A DNA stretch of 64,000 bases from an uncultured Lachnospiraceae bacterium (lineage in GTDB: Bacteria > Bacillota > Clostridia > Lachnospirales > Lachnospiraceae): NCBI GenBank assembly GCA_910589385.1, contig CAJUTU010000004.1, forward strand, positions 62,001-126,000, in the 5' to 3' direction. Below are positions 45,504 through 54,522 of the stretch, in pieces (position 1 is the stretch's first letter; every line of letters starts with the position of its first letter). Both the position numbers and the translations under genes were made by a program. The notes beneath the pieces are model-generated. The model saw only the letters and a program-made list of their open reading frames with translations, did no database searches and was not told the DNA's origin.

Positions 45504-46233
45504 ATTCAGAAAATATGGTGCTCTTCGTTTTATCGGTCATTTGGATGTCATGCGTTTTTTCCAGAAGGTTATGCGCAGGGCACAGATTCCCATTGCATTT
45601 ACATCCGGGTACAGCCCCCACATGATCATGTCATTTGCCAGCCCTCTTGGAATCGGCCTTACAAGTGACGGAGAGTATTTTGATATTGAACTGACGGAAA
45701 GTATCTCCAGCGAAGAAGCTGTCCGCAGGATGAACGCGGTCACTGCCGAAGGGATTGAAGTGGTCAGTTTCCGGCAGATTGCAGAAGAAAAAAAGATGAC
45801 TGGAATGGCAATCCTGGCTGCAGCCGATTATCTGGTGGGAATGAGCATCGAAGAAGAACCTGGCTTTTTTAAAAAGTATAAGGCAGATTTCAAAGCCTTT
45901 TTGGAGCAGCCTCAGATTATCGTTATGAAAAAGACAAAACGCAGTGAACAGGAAGTAAATATCCGTCCAATGATCTATCAGATGGATTTACAGGAAAATG
46001 GTGTATATCTGAAGCTTGCGGCAGGCAGTGTGAAAAATTTAAAGCCAGAACTCGTGATGTCCGCATTCTGCCAGTTTGCCGGAATTGATGAAAAAAAGAT
46101 TTCCTATACCTGGCATCGTCTGGAAATGTATGCCCAAAGGGCATCTGATGAGTGGAAAGAACCTGAAAAAAGAAAACTGGTATCTCTGGAATCTTTAGGA
46201 AAGATCATAGAAAGCCGTGAAATCCATGATTAG
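45487..46233 (+). CDS. Radical SAM-associated protein (TIGR03936/DUF2344 type)
   Basis: A 248-residue soluble protein beginning MKVRIKFRKYGALRFIGHLDVMRFFQKVMRRA, which is characteristic of the family that accompanies the upstream radical SAM enzyme. Further marks are FTSGYSPHMIMSFASPLGIGLTSDGEYFDIEL. GGAGGTGGGG precedes the ATG at 45487, inside the preceding gene. Its function is unknown; tRNA or ribosome modification is a common guess because of the gene neighbourhood. Confidence 0.9.
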   Translation: MKVRIKFRKYGALRFIGHLDVMRFFQKVMRRAQIPIAFTSGYSPHMIMSFASPLGIGLTSDGEYFDIELTESISSEEAVRRMNAVTAEGIEVVSFRQIAEEKKMTGMAILAAADYLVGMSIEEEPGFFKKYKADFKAFLEQPQIIVMKKTKRSEQEVNIRPMIYQMDLQENGVYLKLAAGSVKNLKPELVMSAFCQFAGIDEKKISYTWHRLEMYAQRASDEWKEPEKRKLVSLESLGKIIESREIHD

Positions 46234-47434
46234 AAAAATCCTGCTTTTGAAAGAAGAGGGCTGTATTTGGACCTACCTTATAGAAAACGGTGATATCGTG
46301 GAAATCCATCCGAGTCCTCTGCTGGAATCAAAGGACCCGCAAATCATGCTGGGCAATATTTATATTGGAAAGGTACAGAACATTGCTGCCAATATCGGCG
46401 CTGCTTTTGTAGATATCGGCGGTGTCAACTGCTATTATGATGTAAGCCAGGCTGCCCATGCCATATTTACAAACAAAGCAGGAAAAAAGCCTCTTTGCAT
46501 TGGAGATGAGCTGTTAGTGCAGATCAGCCGGGAAGCTGTAAAAACAAAGGCTCCGACAGTCAGCAGCAACATCAGCCTTACCGGGCGCTATGCCGTTTTG
46601 ACTTCCGGCAATACAAGAATCGGCGTCTCGTCAAAGCTGACAAAGGCCCTGCGCGAAAGCTATAAAGAAAAATTACAGGATTGGAAAAGTGAAGACTATG
46701 GAATCATCGTGCGCACCAATGCAAAGGAAGTTCCCTTGGACACTGTACTCCATGAGATCACTCAGTTAAAAGAACATTTTTATCAGCTAAAGAAAACGGC
46801 ATCTTCACGGACATGCTATTCCTGCCTGTATGCTGCTGCCAAGCCTTATCTGTTAGATTTAAAAAATGTATATGCAGAAGGACTTTCAGAAATTTTAGTA
46901 GAAGACCATGCATTATATGAAGAAATTTTAGGATATTCACAGCGAGAACAGCCTGAATTTGCAGAAAAGCTGCAGCTTTATGAAAATCCTTCTTTTTCGC
47001 TTTCAAAGCTTTACAGTACCGAAACGGTCTTAGAGCATGCTTTGCGTGAACATGTCTGGTTAAAGCATGGGGGATATCTCATCATACAGCCTACGGAAGC
47101 GCTCACTGTCATAGATGTAAACTCCGGGAAATGTGTTTCCAAAAAACAGAAAGCAGATGGCTTCCTGCAAATGAATTTGGAAGCAGCAAAAGAAATTGCC
47201 AAACAGATCCGGCTCCGCAATCTGTCTGGAATCATTATCGTCGATTTCATAAACATGGAAAGGCCGGAAGAGACTCAGAAATTACTGGCAGAGTTTCGAA
47301 AAGCGCTTTCCATGGATCCGATCCAGACCACGCTTGTAGATGTAACAGGACTGCAGCTCGTAGAAATTACAAGGAAAAAACTGCGCAAGCCATTACATGA
47401 ATATTGGAAGAACCGAGGAAATGGACATGAGTAA
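46226..47434 (+). CDS. rng: Ribonuclease E/G family endoribonuclease
   Basis: About 402 residues. An S1-like RNA-binding domain is at the N-terminus (MLGNIYIGKVQNIAANIGAAFVDIG), followed by the catalytic core with the Mg-binding Asp in LTVIDVNSGK and IVDFINMERPEE. It stops right after RKKLRKPLHEYW, where E. coli enzymes continue with the zinc-link CPxC and a C-terminal domain, so it is a short form. The start may be the ATG at 46226 or the GTG at 46217; both overlap the preceding gene. It overlaps ybaK by 8 bases. Confidence 0.92.
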   Translation: MIRKILLLKEEGCIWTYLIENGDIVEIHPSPLLESKDPQIMLGNIYIGKVQNIAANIGAAFVDIGGVNCYYDVSQAAHAIFTNKAGKKPLCIGDELLVQISREAVKTKAPTVSSNISLTGRYAVLTSGNTRIGVSSKLTKALRESYKEKLQDWKSEDYGIIVRTNAKEVPLDTVLHEITQLKEHFYQLKKTASSRTCYSCLYAAAKPYLLDLKNVYAEGLSEILVEDHALYEEILGYSQREQPEFAEKLQLYENPSFSLSKLYSTETVLEHALREHVWLKHGGYLIIQPTEALTVIDVNSGKCVSKKQKADGFLQMNLEAAKEIAKQIRLRNLSGIIIVDFINMERPEETQKLLAEFRKALSMDPIQTTLVDVTGLQLVEITRKKLRKPLHEYWKNRGNGHE

Positions 47435-47912
47435 AAAAGAATTAAAGACCAATGCGATGAGGATTCTGGACAAGCAGAAGATCCCGTACGATCATCTCAC
47501 CTATGAGTGTGACGGATTTATCAATGGCATCTCCACGGCGGATAAGACAGGTCTGCCTCATGAACTGGTATACAAAACTCTTGTAACAATCGGTAAAAGT
47601 AAAGGATATTATGTATTTGTGATACCGATCGAGGCAGAATTGGATCTGAAGAAAGCGGCTAAGGCAGTGGGAGAGAAGTCTGTGGAAATGATTCCTGTCA
47701 AGGAGATTACGAATGTCACCGGATATGTACGAGGCGGCTGTACGGCGATTGGGATGAAGAAAAAATTCCCGACTGTTATTGATGAAAGCGCAAAGGGCTT
47801 GGAGAAGATCTATGTCAGCGGCGGAAAGATTGGAATGCAGCTTTGCCTAAAACCGGATGATTTAAAGAGGGTATCCGGTGCAGAATATGGCGAAATTACT
47901 TTCCAATCTTAA
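47427..47912 (+). CDS. ybaK: Cys-tRNA(Pro) deacylase
   Basis: A 161-residue YbaK/EbsC-family editing enzyme that hydrolyses cysteine wrongly attached to tRNA-Pro. Motifs: KTNAMRILDKQKIPYDHLTYE, LVYKTLVTIGKSKGYYVFVIP, the conserved Lys of KKAAKAVGEKSVEM, and GYVRGGCTAIGMKKKFPTVID. The ATG at 47427 has GAGGA seven bases upstream; it overlaps rng. Confidence 0.93.
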   Translation: MSKKELKTNAMRILDKQKIPYDHLTYECDGFINGISTADKTGLPHELVYKTLVTIGKSKGYYVFVIPIEAELDLKKAAKAVGEKSVEMIPVKEITNVTGYVRGGCTAIGMKKKFPTVIDESAKGLEKIYVSGGKIGMQLCLKPDDLKRVSGAEYGEITFQS

Positions 47913-47920
47913 AAAATTGA

Positions 47921-47949
47921 TTTACAACCTCTTGTGGAAGCGTTATAAT
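47921..47949 (+). promoter_or_regulatory. Promoter of the aspartate kinase gene
   Basis: TTTACA (47921-47926), 17 bases, TATAAT (47944-47949), 63 bases before the ATG at 48013. The leader is too short for a lysine riboswitch. Confidence 0.7.
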
Positions 47950-48012
47950 AAAGCCGATTGTGTCATGATAAAATAATAAGTTGACATATACATACATGGA
48001 GGAAACCAGGAA

Positions 48013-49332
48013 ATGAAGAAAGTAGTGAAATTTGGCGGAAGTTCTCTGGCCAGCGCAGGGCAGTTTAAAAAAGCCGCAAGGATCATCCGGGCGGATAAAA
48101 CCAGGATTTATGTAGTGCCCTCTGCACCGGGAAAGCGTTTTTCAAGTGATACAAAGGTGACGGATATGCTTTATAGCTGTTATGGAGCAGCAATCCGTGA
48201 GAAGAATTTTACAGAACAGATGGATGCGATCAAAGCACGCTATCAGGAAATCATCGACGGATTGAAGCTTTCCATTTCACTGGAAAAAGAATTTCAGATT
48301 ATTGGGGAAAATTTTGGAAAGAAGATCGGCCGGGATTATGCTGCGTCAAGAGGAGAGTATTTAAACGGAAAGATCATGGCCGCATATCTTGGTTTTGAGT
48401 TTATTGATGCGGCTGAGGTCATTCGTTTCCATGAGGATAGATCTTTCGATGATGAGACGACAAATGAGCTCATTGCCGCAAGGCTTACAGAATCTTCTGG
48501 AGCAGTAATTCCTGGATTTTATGGAGCAATGGAGGATGGCACAATTGTTACATTTTCCAGAGGCGGTTCTGATATCACCGGCTCTCTTGTAGCATTGGCG
48601 GTTCATGCTGATCTGTATGAAAACTGGACAGATGTATCTGGATTTTTGATAGCAGATCCTCGTATTGTCCAGAATCCAAAAGCGATTGAGACTATCACTT
48701 ATAAAGAACTCCGGGAACTCTCTTATATGGGTGCAGGCGTGCTCCATGAGGATGCGATCTTCCCGGTAAGGAAGGCAGGTATCCCGATCAATATCCGTAA
48801 TACCAACCAGCCGGAGGATAAAGGGACATTGATCGTAGAAGGGACCTGCCGCCAGCCAAAGTATACGGTTACCGGGATTGCCGGGACAGATGGATTTGTG
48901 TCCATCACCATTGAAAAATCAATGATGAATTCCGAGGTGGGATTCTGCCGGAAAGTCCTGCAGGTCTTTGAAGAAAATGAGATTTCTATTGAACATATGC
49001 CTTCTGGTATTGACACGATGACGATATTTGTCCACAAAGATGTATTTGAAGAAAAGGAACAGCAGGTGATCGCAGGAATCCATAAAGCTGTACATCCTGA
49101 CCACATAGAACTGGAGTCTGACCTGGCATTGATCGCCGTCGTGGGCAGAGGCATGAAAGCGACCAGAGGAACTGCCGGACGTATTTTTTCTTCCCTGGCC
49201 CATGCCCACATTAACGTCAAAATGATCGATCAGGGATCCAGCGAGCTGAATATTATTGTCGGAGTCCGCCATGATGATTTCAAAAATGCAATCCGTGCAT
49301 TATATGAGATTTTTGTGGAGACGCGGATTTAA
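48013..49332 (+). CDS. lysC: Aspartate kinase
   Basis: A 439-residue enzyme that phosphorylates aspartate, the first step toward lysine, threonine and methionine. The kinase domain has VVKFGGSSLASAGQF, SRGEYLNGKIMAAYL and TFSRGGSDITGSLVALA. Two ACT domains fill the C-terminal 140 or so residues (VTGIAGTDGFVSITIEKSMM; ALIAVVGRGMKATRGTAGRIFSSLAHAHINVKMIDQGSSE), giving feedback control by amino acids. GGAGGAAAC precedes the ATG. The amidohydrolase gene follows 20 bases later. Confidence 0.95.
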   Translation: MKKVVKFGGSSLASAGQFKKAARIIRADKTRIYVVPSAPGKRFSSDTKVTDMLYSCYGAAIREKNFTEQMDAIKARYQEIIDGLKLSISLEKEFQIIGENFGKKIGRDYAASRGEYLNGKIMAAYLGFEFIDAAEVIRFHEDRSFDDETTNELIAARLTESSGAVIPGFYGAMEDGTIVTFSRGGSDITGSLVALAVHADLYENWTDVSGFLIADPRIVQNPKAIETITYKELRELSYMGAGVLHEDAIFPVRKAGIPINIRNTNQPEDKGTLIVEGTCRQPKYTVTGIAGTDGFVSITIEKSMMNSEVGFCRKVLQVFEENEISIEHMPSGIDTMTIFVHKDVFEEKEQQVIAGIHKAVHPDHIELESDLALIAVVGRGMKATRGTAGRIFSSLAHAHINVKMIDQGSSELNIIVGVRHDDFKNAIRALYEIFVETRI

Positions 49333-49352
49333 GAAAGGGTTAGAAGAGACTG

Positions 49353-50138
49353 ATGATTGACTTTCACACACATATGTTTCCAGACAAGATCGCTGCAAAA
49401 ACACTTGATTTTTTAAGCGGGCGGTGTAAAACGATCCCTTTCACGGATGGTACTCCAAAGGGATTGGCCCAATCTGCCGATGAGGCAGGGCTGGAATTTT
49501 CGGTTGCTCTTCCTGTGGTGACAAATCCTGCTCAGTTCGAGAGCATCAACCGTTTTGCGGAGCAGTACCGGGAAGGAAAAATCCTTTCTTTCGGCGGCAT
49601 ACATCCTCAAAATGAAAATTATAAAGAGAAACTTCTGGATTTGAAAAACAGAGGATTTTCCGGCATAAAACTTCATCCGGATTATCAGGAAACCTTTTTT
49701 AACGATATCCAATATAAGAGGATCCTTTCATTTGCTAGTGAGCTGGGACTGATTATTTCTGTACATGCAGGATTCGATCCTGGTTATCCTGACTGTGTAC
49801 ATTGTACGCCTTCCATGGCGAGAGAAGTGATCAATGAAGTAAAGCCGCAAAAGTTAGTTCTTGCACACATGGGCGGTTTCATGCGCTGGGACGAAGTGGA
49901 GCGGGAGCTGGTTGGACAAGATGTCTGGTTTGATACGGCGGTCGTATTCGGAAAGATCCCGGATGAACAATTTATCCGTATCTGCAGGCAGCATGGTACA
50001 GACAAAATCCTGTTTGCTACAGACTCCCCATGGTCTGGCCAAAAAGAATCGGTAGACTATTTTAGGAAGATGGCTTTAACAGAGTCAGAGAAACAACTGA
50101 TTTTAACGGAAAATGCGAAGAAACTCTTGACTTTGTAA
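49353..50138 (+). CDS. Amidohydrolase-family metal-dependent hydrolase
   Basis: A 261-residue TIM-barrel hydrolase (amidohydrolase 2 type). Metal ligands are visible as MIDFHTHMFP, IKLHPDYQE, SVHAGFDPGYPD, LAHMGG and FATDSPWSG. The substrate is unknown; relatives include decarboxylases and lactonases of small acids. AAAGGG is the ribosome site. The promoter for the L21 operon begins within its last codons. Confidence 0.88.
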   Translation: MIDFHTHMFPDKIAAKTLDFLSGRCKTIPFTDGTPKGLAQSADEAGLEFSVALPVVTNPAQFESINRFAEQYREGKILSFGGIHPQNENYKEKLLDLKNRGFSGIKLHPDYQETFFNDIQYKRILSFASELGLIISVHAGFDPGYPDCVHCTPSMAREVINEVKPQKLVLAHMGGFMRWDEVERELVGQDVWFDTAVVFGKIPDEQFIRICRQHGTDKILFATDSPWSGQKESVDYFRKMALTESEKQLILTENAKKLLTL

Positions 50139-50155
50139 AAAGTGCATGGTATATT
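50127..50155 (+). promoter_or_regulatory. Promoter of the rplU-prp-rpmA operon
   Basis: TTGACT (50127-50132), 17 bases, TATATT (50150-50155). The -35 box lies over the stop region of the preceding gene. Transcription should start near 50162, giving an 80-base leader. Confidence 0.8.
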
Positions 50156-50159
50156 TTAG

Positions 50160-50230
50160 AAGTATGCCGCACAGCGAGGTTTTCTAAGTTCTGTAAGTAC
50201 AGACACCATAGCTGGCGAGTAATGATAATA
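50160..50230 (+). ncRNA. Ribosomal protein L21 leader (probable)
   Basis: The leader between the promoter and rplU contains GCCGCACAGCGAGGTTTTC and TAGCTGGCGAGTAATGATAA, with a small hairpin TGTAAGTACA between them. This resembles, from memory, the Firmicute L21 leader, in which L21 is thought to regulate its own operon. Boundaries are approximate. Confidence 0.6.
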
Positions 50231-50241
50231 GGAGGTGCTAT

Positions 50242-50550
50242 ATGTACGCGATCATAGCAACAGGTGGCAAACAGTACAAAGTAGCCGAAGGTGATATCAT
50301 TAGGGTGGAAAAGCTTGGCGTAGAGGCTGGAGAGACTTATACCTTTGACCAGGTGCTTGCAGTGAATAATGAGAGCCTTGTTGTTGGGAATCCGACTGTA
50401 GACGGTGCAACCGTAACCGCATCTGTGATCGGTGACGGTAAGGGTAAGAAAGTTATTGTCTACAAGTATAAAAGAAAGACCGGATATCATAACAAGAACG
50501 GCCACAGACAGCAGTATACTGCAGTCAAGATTGAAAAGATCAATGCATAA
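50242..50550 (+). CDS. rplU: Large ribosomal subunit protein bL21
   Basis: A 102-residue ribosomal protein, standard length. It starts [25 protein letters not shown] and ends in the basic [27 protein letters not shown] precedes the ATG. It is followed by prp and rpmA in the usual Firmicute order. Confidence 0.98.
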   Translation: MYAIIATGGKQYKVAEGDIIRVEKLGVEAGETYTFDQVLAVNNESLVVGNPTVDGATVTASVIGDGKGKKVIVYKYKRKTGYHNKNGHRQQYTAVKIEKINA

Positions 50551-50555
50551 TTACA

Positions 50556-50888
50556 ATGATTAAGGTAACGATTTATGTAAACGAGCATCATATTTATACA
50601 GGTTTTGACGTCGAAGGGCATGCCGGATTGTCAGAAGCCGGGACAGACATCATATGTTCAGCGGCTTCTATACTTGTACTCAATACGTTGAATGCATTAG
50701 AAGCATTTACGCAGGATGAGACAAGCTGTGTCAGCGACGAGGAAGAAGGAACTATTCAGTTCCGTTTTCGGAAAAGGCCTTCTCATGATGCAGAACTGTT
50801 GATGAAAACCATGATCCTCGGTTTCGAGAGCATGGAAGATAACAGTGAATATGAACCATATGTAGATATCATTTTCAAGGAGGTGTAA
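50556..50888 (+). CDS. prp: Ribosomal-processing cysteine protease Prp
   Basis: A 110-residue protease that removes the N-terminal extension of ribosomal protein L27. The catalytic pair is His22 in GHAGLSEAG and Cys34 in DIICSAAS, at the positions known for Staphylococcus aureus Prp. It sits between rplU and rpmA, five bases from each. Confidence 0.95.
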   Translation: MIKVTIYVNEHHIYTGFDVEGHAGLSEAGTDIICSAASILVLNTLNALEAFTQDETSCVSDEEEGTIQFRFRKRPSHDAELLMKTMILGFESMEDNSEYEPYVDIIFKEV

Positions 50889-50893
50889 TTACA

Positions 50894-51178
50894 ATGATGA
50901 ATATAAACCTTCAGTTTTTTGCTCATAAAAAGGGAGTTGGTTCCACCAGGAACGGACGTGACTCTGAAGCAAAGAGATTAGGTGCCAAGAGGGCTGACGG
51001 ACAGTTTGTCAAAGCAGGCAACATCCTTTACAGACAGCGTGGAACGAAGATCCATCCGGGTGTGAATGTTGGACGCGGCGGTGACGATACGTTATTCGCA
51101 TTGGTTGACGGAGTTGTACGTTTTGAGAGAAAAGGAAGAGATAAGAAGCAGGTTTCTATCTATCCAAAGGCAGAATAG
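50894..51178 (+). CDS. rpmA: Large ribosomal subunit protein bL27, with cleavable N-terminal extension
   Basis: The protein has 94 residues. It begins MMNINLQFF, then [21 protein letters not shown]. The LQFF/A junction is the site cut by Prp in Firmicutes, exposing the N-terminus that reaches the peptidyl transferase centre. AAGGAGGTG precedes the ATG. Confidence 0.98.
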   Translation: MMNINLQFFAHKKGVGSTRNGRDSEAKRLGAKRADGQFVKAGNILYRQRGTKIHPGVNVGRGGDDTLFALVDGVVRFERKGRDKKQVSIYPKAE

Positions 51179-51188
51179 TCATGCGTAC

Positions 51189-51228
51189 TTACAAAAAAGG
51201 CAGGAAGAATTTCCTGCCTTTTTTGTAA
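51189..51228. terminator. Terminator after rpmA
   Basis: An 18-bp perfect stem (51189-51206 with 51211-51228) around the loop GAAT contains AAAAAAGGCAGGAA and its complement. The T run lies within the 3' arm. It separates rpmA from obgE, allowing partial read-through. Confidence 0.85.
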
Positions 51229-51264
51229 GACAGACAGTCATATAATGACAGGGAGAAGGAATTT

Positions 51265-52557
51265 ATGTTTGCAGATAGGGCAAAAATATTTATCCGGTCC
51301 GGAAAAGGCGGCGATGGGCATTGCAGTTTCCGCCGGGAATTGTATGTGGCCAATGGAGGCCCTGACGGCGGTGATGGCGGCAGGGGAGGGAATTTGATCT
51401 TTGAAGTAGACGAGGGCTTGAATACGCTGGCAGATTACCGTCACAAGAGAAAATTCGCGGCTGAAGACGGACAGGAAGGCGGAAAAAGGCGCTGTCACGG
51501 AAAGAGCGGTAAAGACCTTGTATTAAAGGTTCCAGAAGGAACGGTAGTCAAGGAAGCTGCCAGTGGAAAAGTAATTGCAGACATGTCCGGAGAGAATCGA
51601 CGGCAAATCGTACTGAAAGGCGGCAGAGGAGGCCTGGGAAACCAACATTTTGCTACAGCGACCATGCAGGTGCCTAAGTATGCACAGCCCGGCCGGCCGG
51701 CAATGGAACTGGAAGTATTGTTAGAATTAAAGGTCATTGCGGACGTGGGACTGGTAGGTTTTCCAAATGTTGGAAAATCAACCCTGCTGTCCAGAGTGAC
51801 CAATGCGGATCCAAAGATTGCCAATTATCATTTTACTACGCTGAATCCCAATCTTGGGGTTGTGGATTTAGAGGATGGAAAAGGGTTTGTGATGGCTGAT
51901 ATCCCTGGGCTGATCGAGGGTGCCTCAGAAGGTGTCGGACTGGGACATGAATTCCTGAGGCACATTGAGCGTACAAAGCTGATGATCCATGTCGTAGATG
52001 CTGCCGGAACAGAAGGCCGTGATCCGGTAGAAGACATTTACAAGATCAATGAAGAATTAAGGGCCTATAATCCTGAGATTGCAGAACGTCCACAGGTCAT
52101 TGCGGCAAATAAAACTGATCTGATCTATTCTGAGGATGAAAGCCCTGTAGAACGCCTGAATAGAGAATTTGAGCCAAAGGGAATCCGTGTATTTCCGATT
52201 TCCGGCGTTACCGGGCAGGGGATCAGAGAATTACTTTACTATGTAGCGGATGAACTCCAGAAGCTGGACCAATCCCCAGTGATATTCAAGCAGGAATATT
52301 TTCCAGAAGATGAATTGATGTATGATGAGCTGCCATATACTGTAGAGATTGTAGATGGAATCTATGTGGTAGAAGGGCCCAAAATCGAAAAAATGCTAGG
52401 ATATACGAATCTGGATGCAGAAAAAGGATTTGCTTTTTTCCAACGCTTTTTGGAAAACACCGGAATTTTAGAAGATTTGGAAAAAGCAGGAATTCAAGAT
52501 GGCGATACTGTAAAAATGTATGGTCTCCAGTTCGAATATCTGAAACATAGTTCATAG
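51265..52557 (+). CDS. obgE: GTPase Obg (CgtA)
   Basis: A 430-residue ribosome-associated GTPase. The N-terminal glycine-rich Obg fold (SGKGGDGHCSFRRE, GGPDGGDGGRGGN) is followed by the G domain with GFPNVGKSTLL (G1), a switch TTLNPNLG, DIPGLIEGA (G3) and ANKTDL (G4). A C-terminal OCT domain follows (YTVEIVDGIYVVEGPKIEKML). It is needed for 50S assembly and stress response. GGGAGAAGGA precedes the ATG. Confidence 0.97.
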   Translation: MFADRAKIFIRSGKGGDGHCSFRRELYVANGGPDGGDGGRGGNLIFEVDEGLNTLADYRHKRKFAAEDGQEGGKRRCHGKSGKDLVLKVPEGTVVKEAASGKVIADMSGENRRQIVLKGGRGGLGNQHFATATMQVPKYAQPGRPAMELEVLLELKVIADVGLVGFPNVGKSTLLSRVTNADPKIANYHFTTLNPNLGVVDLEDGKGFVMADIPGLIEGASEGVGLGHEFLRHIERTKLMIHVVDAAGTEGRDPVEDIYKINEELRAYNPEIAERPQVIAANKTDLIYSEDESPVERLNREFEPKGIRVFPISGVTGQGIRELLYYVADELQKLDQSPVIFKQEYFPEDELMYDELPYTVEIVDGIYVVEGPKIEKMLGYTNLDAEKGFAFFQRFLENTGILEDLEKAGIQDGDTVKMYGLQFEYLKHSS

Positions 52558-52570
52558 GAGAGGAATCGGT

Positions 52571-52897
52571 ATGACAACGAAACAACGGGCATATTTAAAA
52601 AGCCTTGCAATGACAATGGATCCCATTTTTCAGATTGGGAAATCCAGTATTACCCCAGGGCTGACCCAGGCCATTTCTGAAGCGCTGGAAGCAAGGGAAC
52701 TTATCAAGATCAGTGTGCTTCAGAATTGTACAGATGATCCGGGAGAACTTGCACAGATGATAGCAGAACGTACAAAATCTCAGGTTGTGCAGGTCATTGG
52801 CAAGAAAATTGTATTGTACAAAGAAGGTAAGGCTGAGAAGAAGAAAATCATACTTCCTTCCTTATCTACGCGTACATCATCGGACAAGTCCAGGTGA
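52571..52897 (+). CDS. yhbY: YhbY-family RNA-binding protein
   Basis: A 108-residue CRM-domain protein (MTTKQRAYLKSLAMTMDPIFQIGKSSITPGLTQAISEAL, with the GxxG-like VIGKKIVLYK). Members associate with pre-50S particles. GGAGAGGAA precedes the ATG. It is 13 bases after obgE. Confidence 0.94.
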   Translation: MTTKQRAYLKSLAMTMDPIFQIGKSSITPGLTQAISEALEARELIKISVLQNCTDDPGELAQMIAERTKSQVVQVIGKKIVLYKEGKAEKKKIILPSLSTRTSSDKSR

Positions 52898-52902
52898 TAT
52901 CC

Positions 52903-53553
52903 ATGAAGATTGGTATTATGGGAGGAACATTTGATCCCATCCATATTGGCCATCTGTTGTTAGGAGAATTTGCATATGAAGAGTTCGGATTAGATGAAAT
53001 CTGGTATCTTCCTAATGGAAATCCCCCGCACAAACAGCAGTACGAGGAAAAGGATGCCTTAAAACATCGTGTGGAGATGATACGCAGGGCGATCAAGGAT
53101 GTCCCTTATTTCAAGTTATGTCTGCATGAAGCAAAGGAAAATTCACATTCATATACCTATAAAACCATGCAGGAATTGAATGCGCTTTATCCTGATAATG
53201 ATTTTTATTTCATACTGGGAGCAGATTCTTTATTTTCCATTGAGGATTGGAAGTATTTTCGTGAAATCTTTCCTACTTGTACCATCCTTGCGGCCATGAG
53301 GGATGATAAGGACATGACCGATATGAAAGAAAAAATGCAGGAGTTAGAACAGAAATATCATGCGAAAATCAGGCTTCTTCAGGTGCCTTTGCTTGATATT
53401 TCTTCTACCATGCTCCGCAGGCGGGCATCCAATGGACAAAGCATCTGCTATATGGTGCCGGATGCGGTGGCAGAGTATATAAAAAAACATTATCTGTATC
53501 AAAAGAGGAAACAAGATGACAGCAGATTTGGAGAACATTCAAAAGAAACTTGA
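52903..53553 (+). CDS. nadD: Nicotinate-nucleotide adenylyltransferase
   Basis: A 216-residue enzyme that makes nicotinate adenine dinucleotide in NAD synthesis. Motifs: MGGTFDPIHIGHLLLGE (nucleotide binding, HxGH), YLPNGNPPHK, YFILGADSLFSIEDW and ISSTMLRRR. I chose the ATG at 52903 (AGGTGA upstream). It overlaps yqeK by 38 bases. Confidence 0.96.
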   Translation: MKIGIMGGTFDPIHIGHLLLGEFAYEEFGLDEIWYLPNGNPPHKQQYEEKDALKHRVEMIRRAIKDVPYFKLCLHEAKENSHSYTYKTMQELNALYPDNDFYFILGADSLFSIEDWKYFREIFPTCTILAAMRDDKDMTDMKEKMQELEQKYHAKIRLLQVPLLDISSTMLRRRASNGQSICYMVPDAVAEYIKKHYLYQKRKQDDSRFGEHSKET

Positions 53554-54082
53554 GAAAAAATTAAAAAAAGAACGTTTTCAGCATACATTGGGCGTCATGT
53601 ATACGGCAGGTGCTCTTGCTATGCGGTACAACGAAAATCTGGAGGAAGCCTTAACAGCCGGGCTTCTGCATGACTGTGGAAAATACTGTCCTGCGAAAGA
53701 ACAGATCAAGCTGTGCCAGAAGCATCATATCAAATTGACATCAGCGGAATTGGAAGCACCGGCTTTAATTCATGCCAAACTGGGGGCCTATCTGGCTGAA
53801 AAGAAATATGGGGTAGATAATCCAAGGATTCTTGATGCTATCCGATACCATACAACAGGACGGCCCCATATGTCCATGATGGATAAGATCATTTATCTGG
53901 CAGATTATATTGAGCCGGGACGGAAAATGATTCCAGGGCTTACAGAAATCCGCGAATTATCTTTTACAGATATTGAACAGGCTGTATGCCAATGCGCCGG
54001 ATCCACATTAAACTATCTGGAGAAGTCAAAGCATTTTATTGATCCAATGACAAAACAGACTTATGAATATTATAAATCATAA
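53516..54082 (+). CDS. yqeK: Bis(5'-nucleosyl)-tetraphosphatase (symmetrical) YqeK
   Basis: A 188-residue HD-domain hydrolase. Metal ligands are in RFQHTLGVMYTA, LLHDCGKYCP, HAKLGAYLA, and IRYHTTGRPHMSMMDKIIYLADYIEPGR. It splits Ap4A and often accompanies nadD and rsfS, as here. GAGGAAAC precedes the ATG. Confidence 0.94.
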   Translation: MTADLENIQKKLEKKLKKERFQHTLGVMYTAGALAMRYNENLEEALTAGLLHDCGKYCPAKEQIKLCQKHHIKLTSAELEAPALIHAKLGAYLAEKKYGVDNPRILDAIRYHTTGRPHMSMMDKIIYLADYIEPGRKMIPGLTEIRELSFTDIEQAVCQCAGSTLNYLEKSKHFIDPMTKQTYEYYKS

Positions 54083-54124
54083 GGATTTAAAGTATGAATA
54101 GGAAGCGAGAGGAGAGTGGAGTAG

Positions 54125-54478
54125 ATGGAACAGCCAAAGGAAATGGCCCGGATTGCTTATCATGCCCTGGCCGATAAAAAGGGAGAAGATATTAAAATTA
54201 TTGACATTGCTGGAATCTCTGTACTTGCAGATTATTTTTTGATTGCAAGCGGTTCCAATGAAAGCCAGATCCGCGCAATGGTGGATAATGTAGAAGATGA
54301 GTTGTTAAAGGCCGGATATTCTGTAAAGCAGAGAGAAGGCTATGGAACCGGAAGCTGGGTATTGATGGACTTCGGAGATATCATTGTACATGTCTTTGAC
54401 AAAGAAAACCGCCTGTTTTATGATTTGGAACGTATTTGGCGAGATGGTAAGACCATTGATATTGAGAGTCTTTCATAA
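54125..54478 (+). CDS. rsfS: Ribosome silencing factor
   Basis: A 117-residue protein that binds L14 and blocks subunit joining in starvation. Motifs: DIKIIDIAGISVLADYFLIASGSNESQIRAM and GYGTGSWVLMDFGDIIVHVFDKENRLFYDLERIW. GAGAGGAG precedes the ATG. It is the last gene of this plus-strand block. Confidence 0.96.
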   Translation: MEQPKEMARIAYHALADKKGEDIKIIDIAGISVLADYFLIASGSNESQIRAMVDNVEDELLKAGYSVKQREGYGTGSWVLMDFGDIIVHVFDKENRLFYDLERIWRDGKTIDIESLS

Positions 54479-54522
54479 AATGCCGGAGTCAATTCTGTGC
54501 ATAATATAAACATGTCAAGAAT

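Noticed and set aside
47950..48012. Lysine riboswitch before the aspartate kinase gene
   Set aside because: Only about 55 bases lie between the promoter and the start codon, too short for an L box; no pairing pattern seen.
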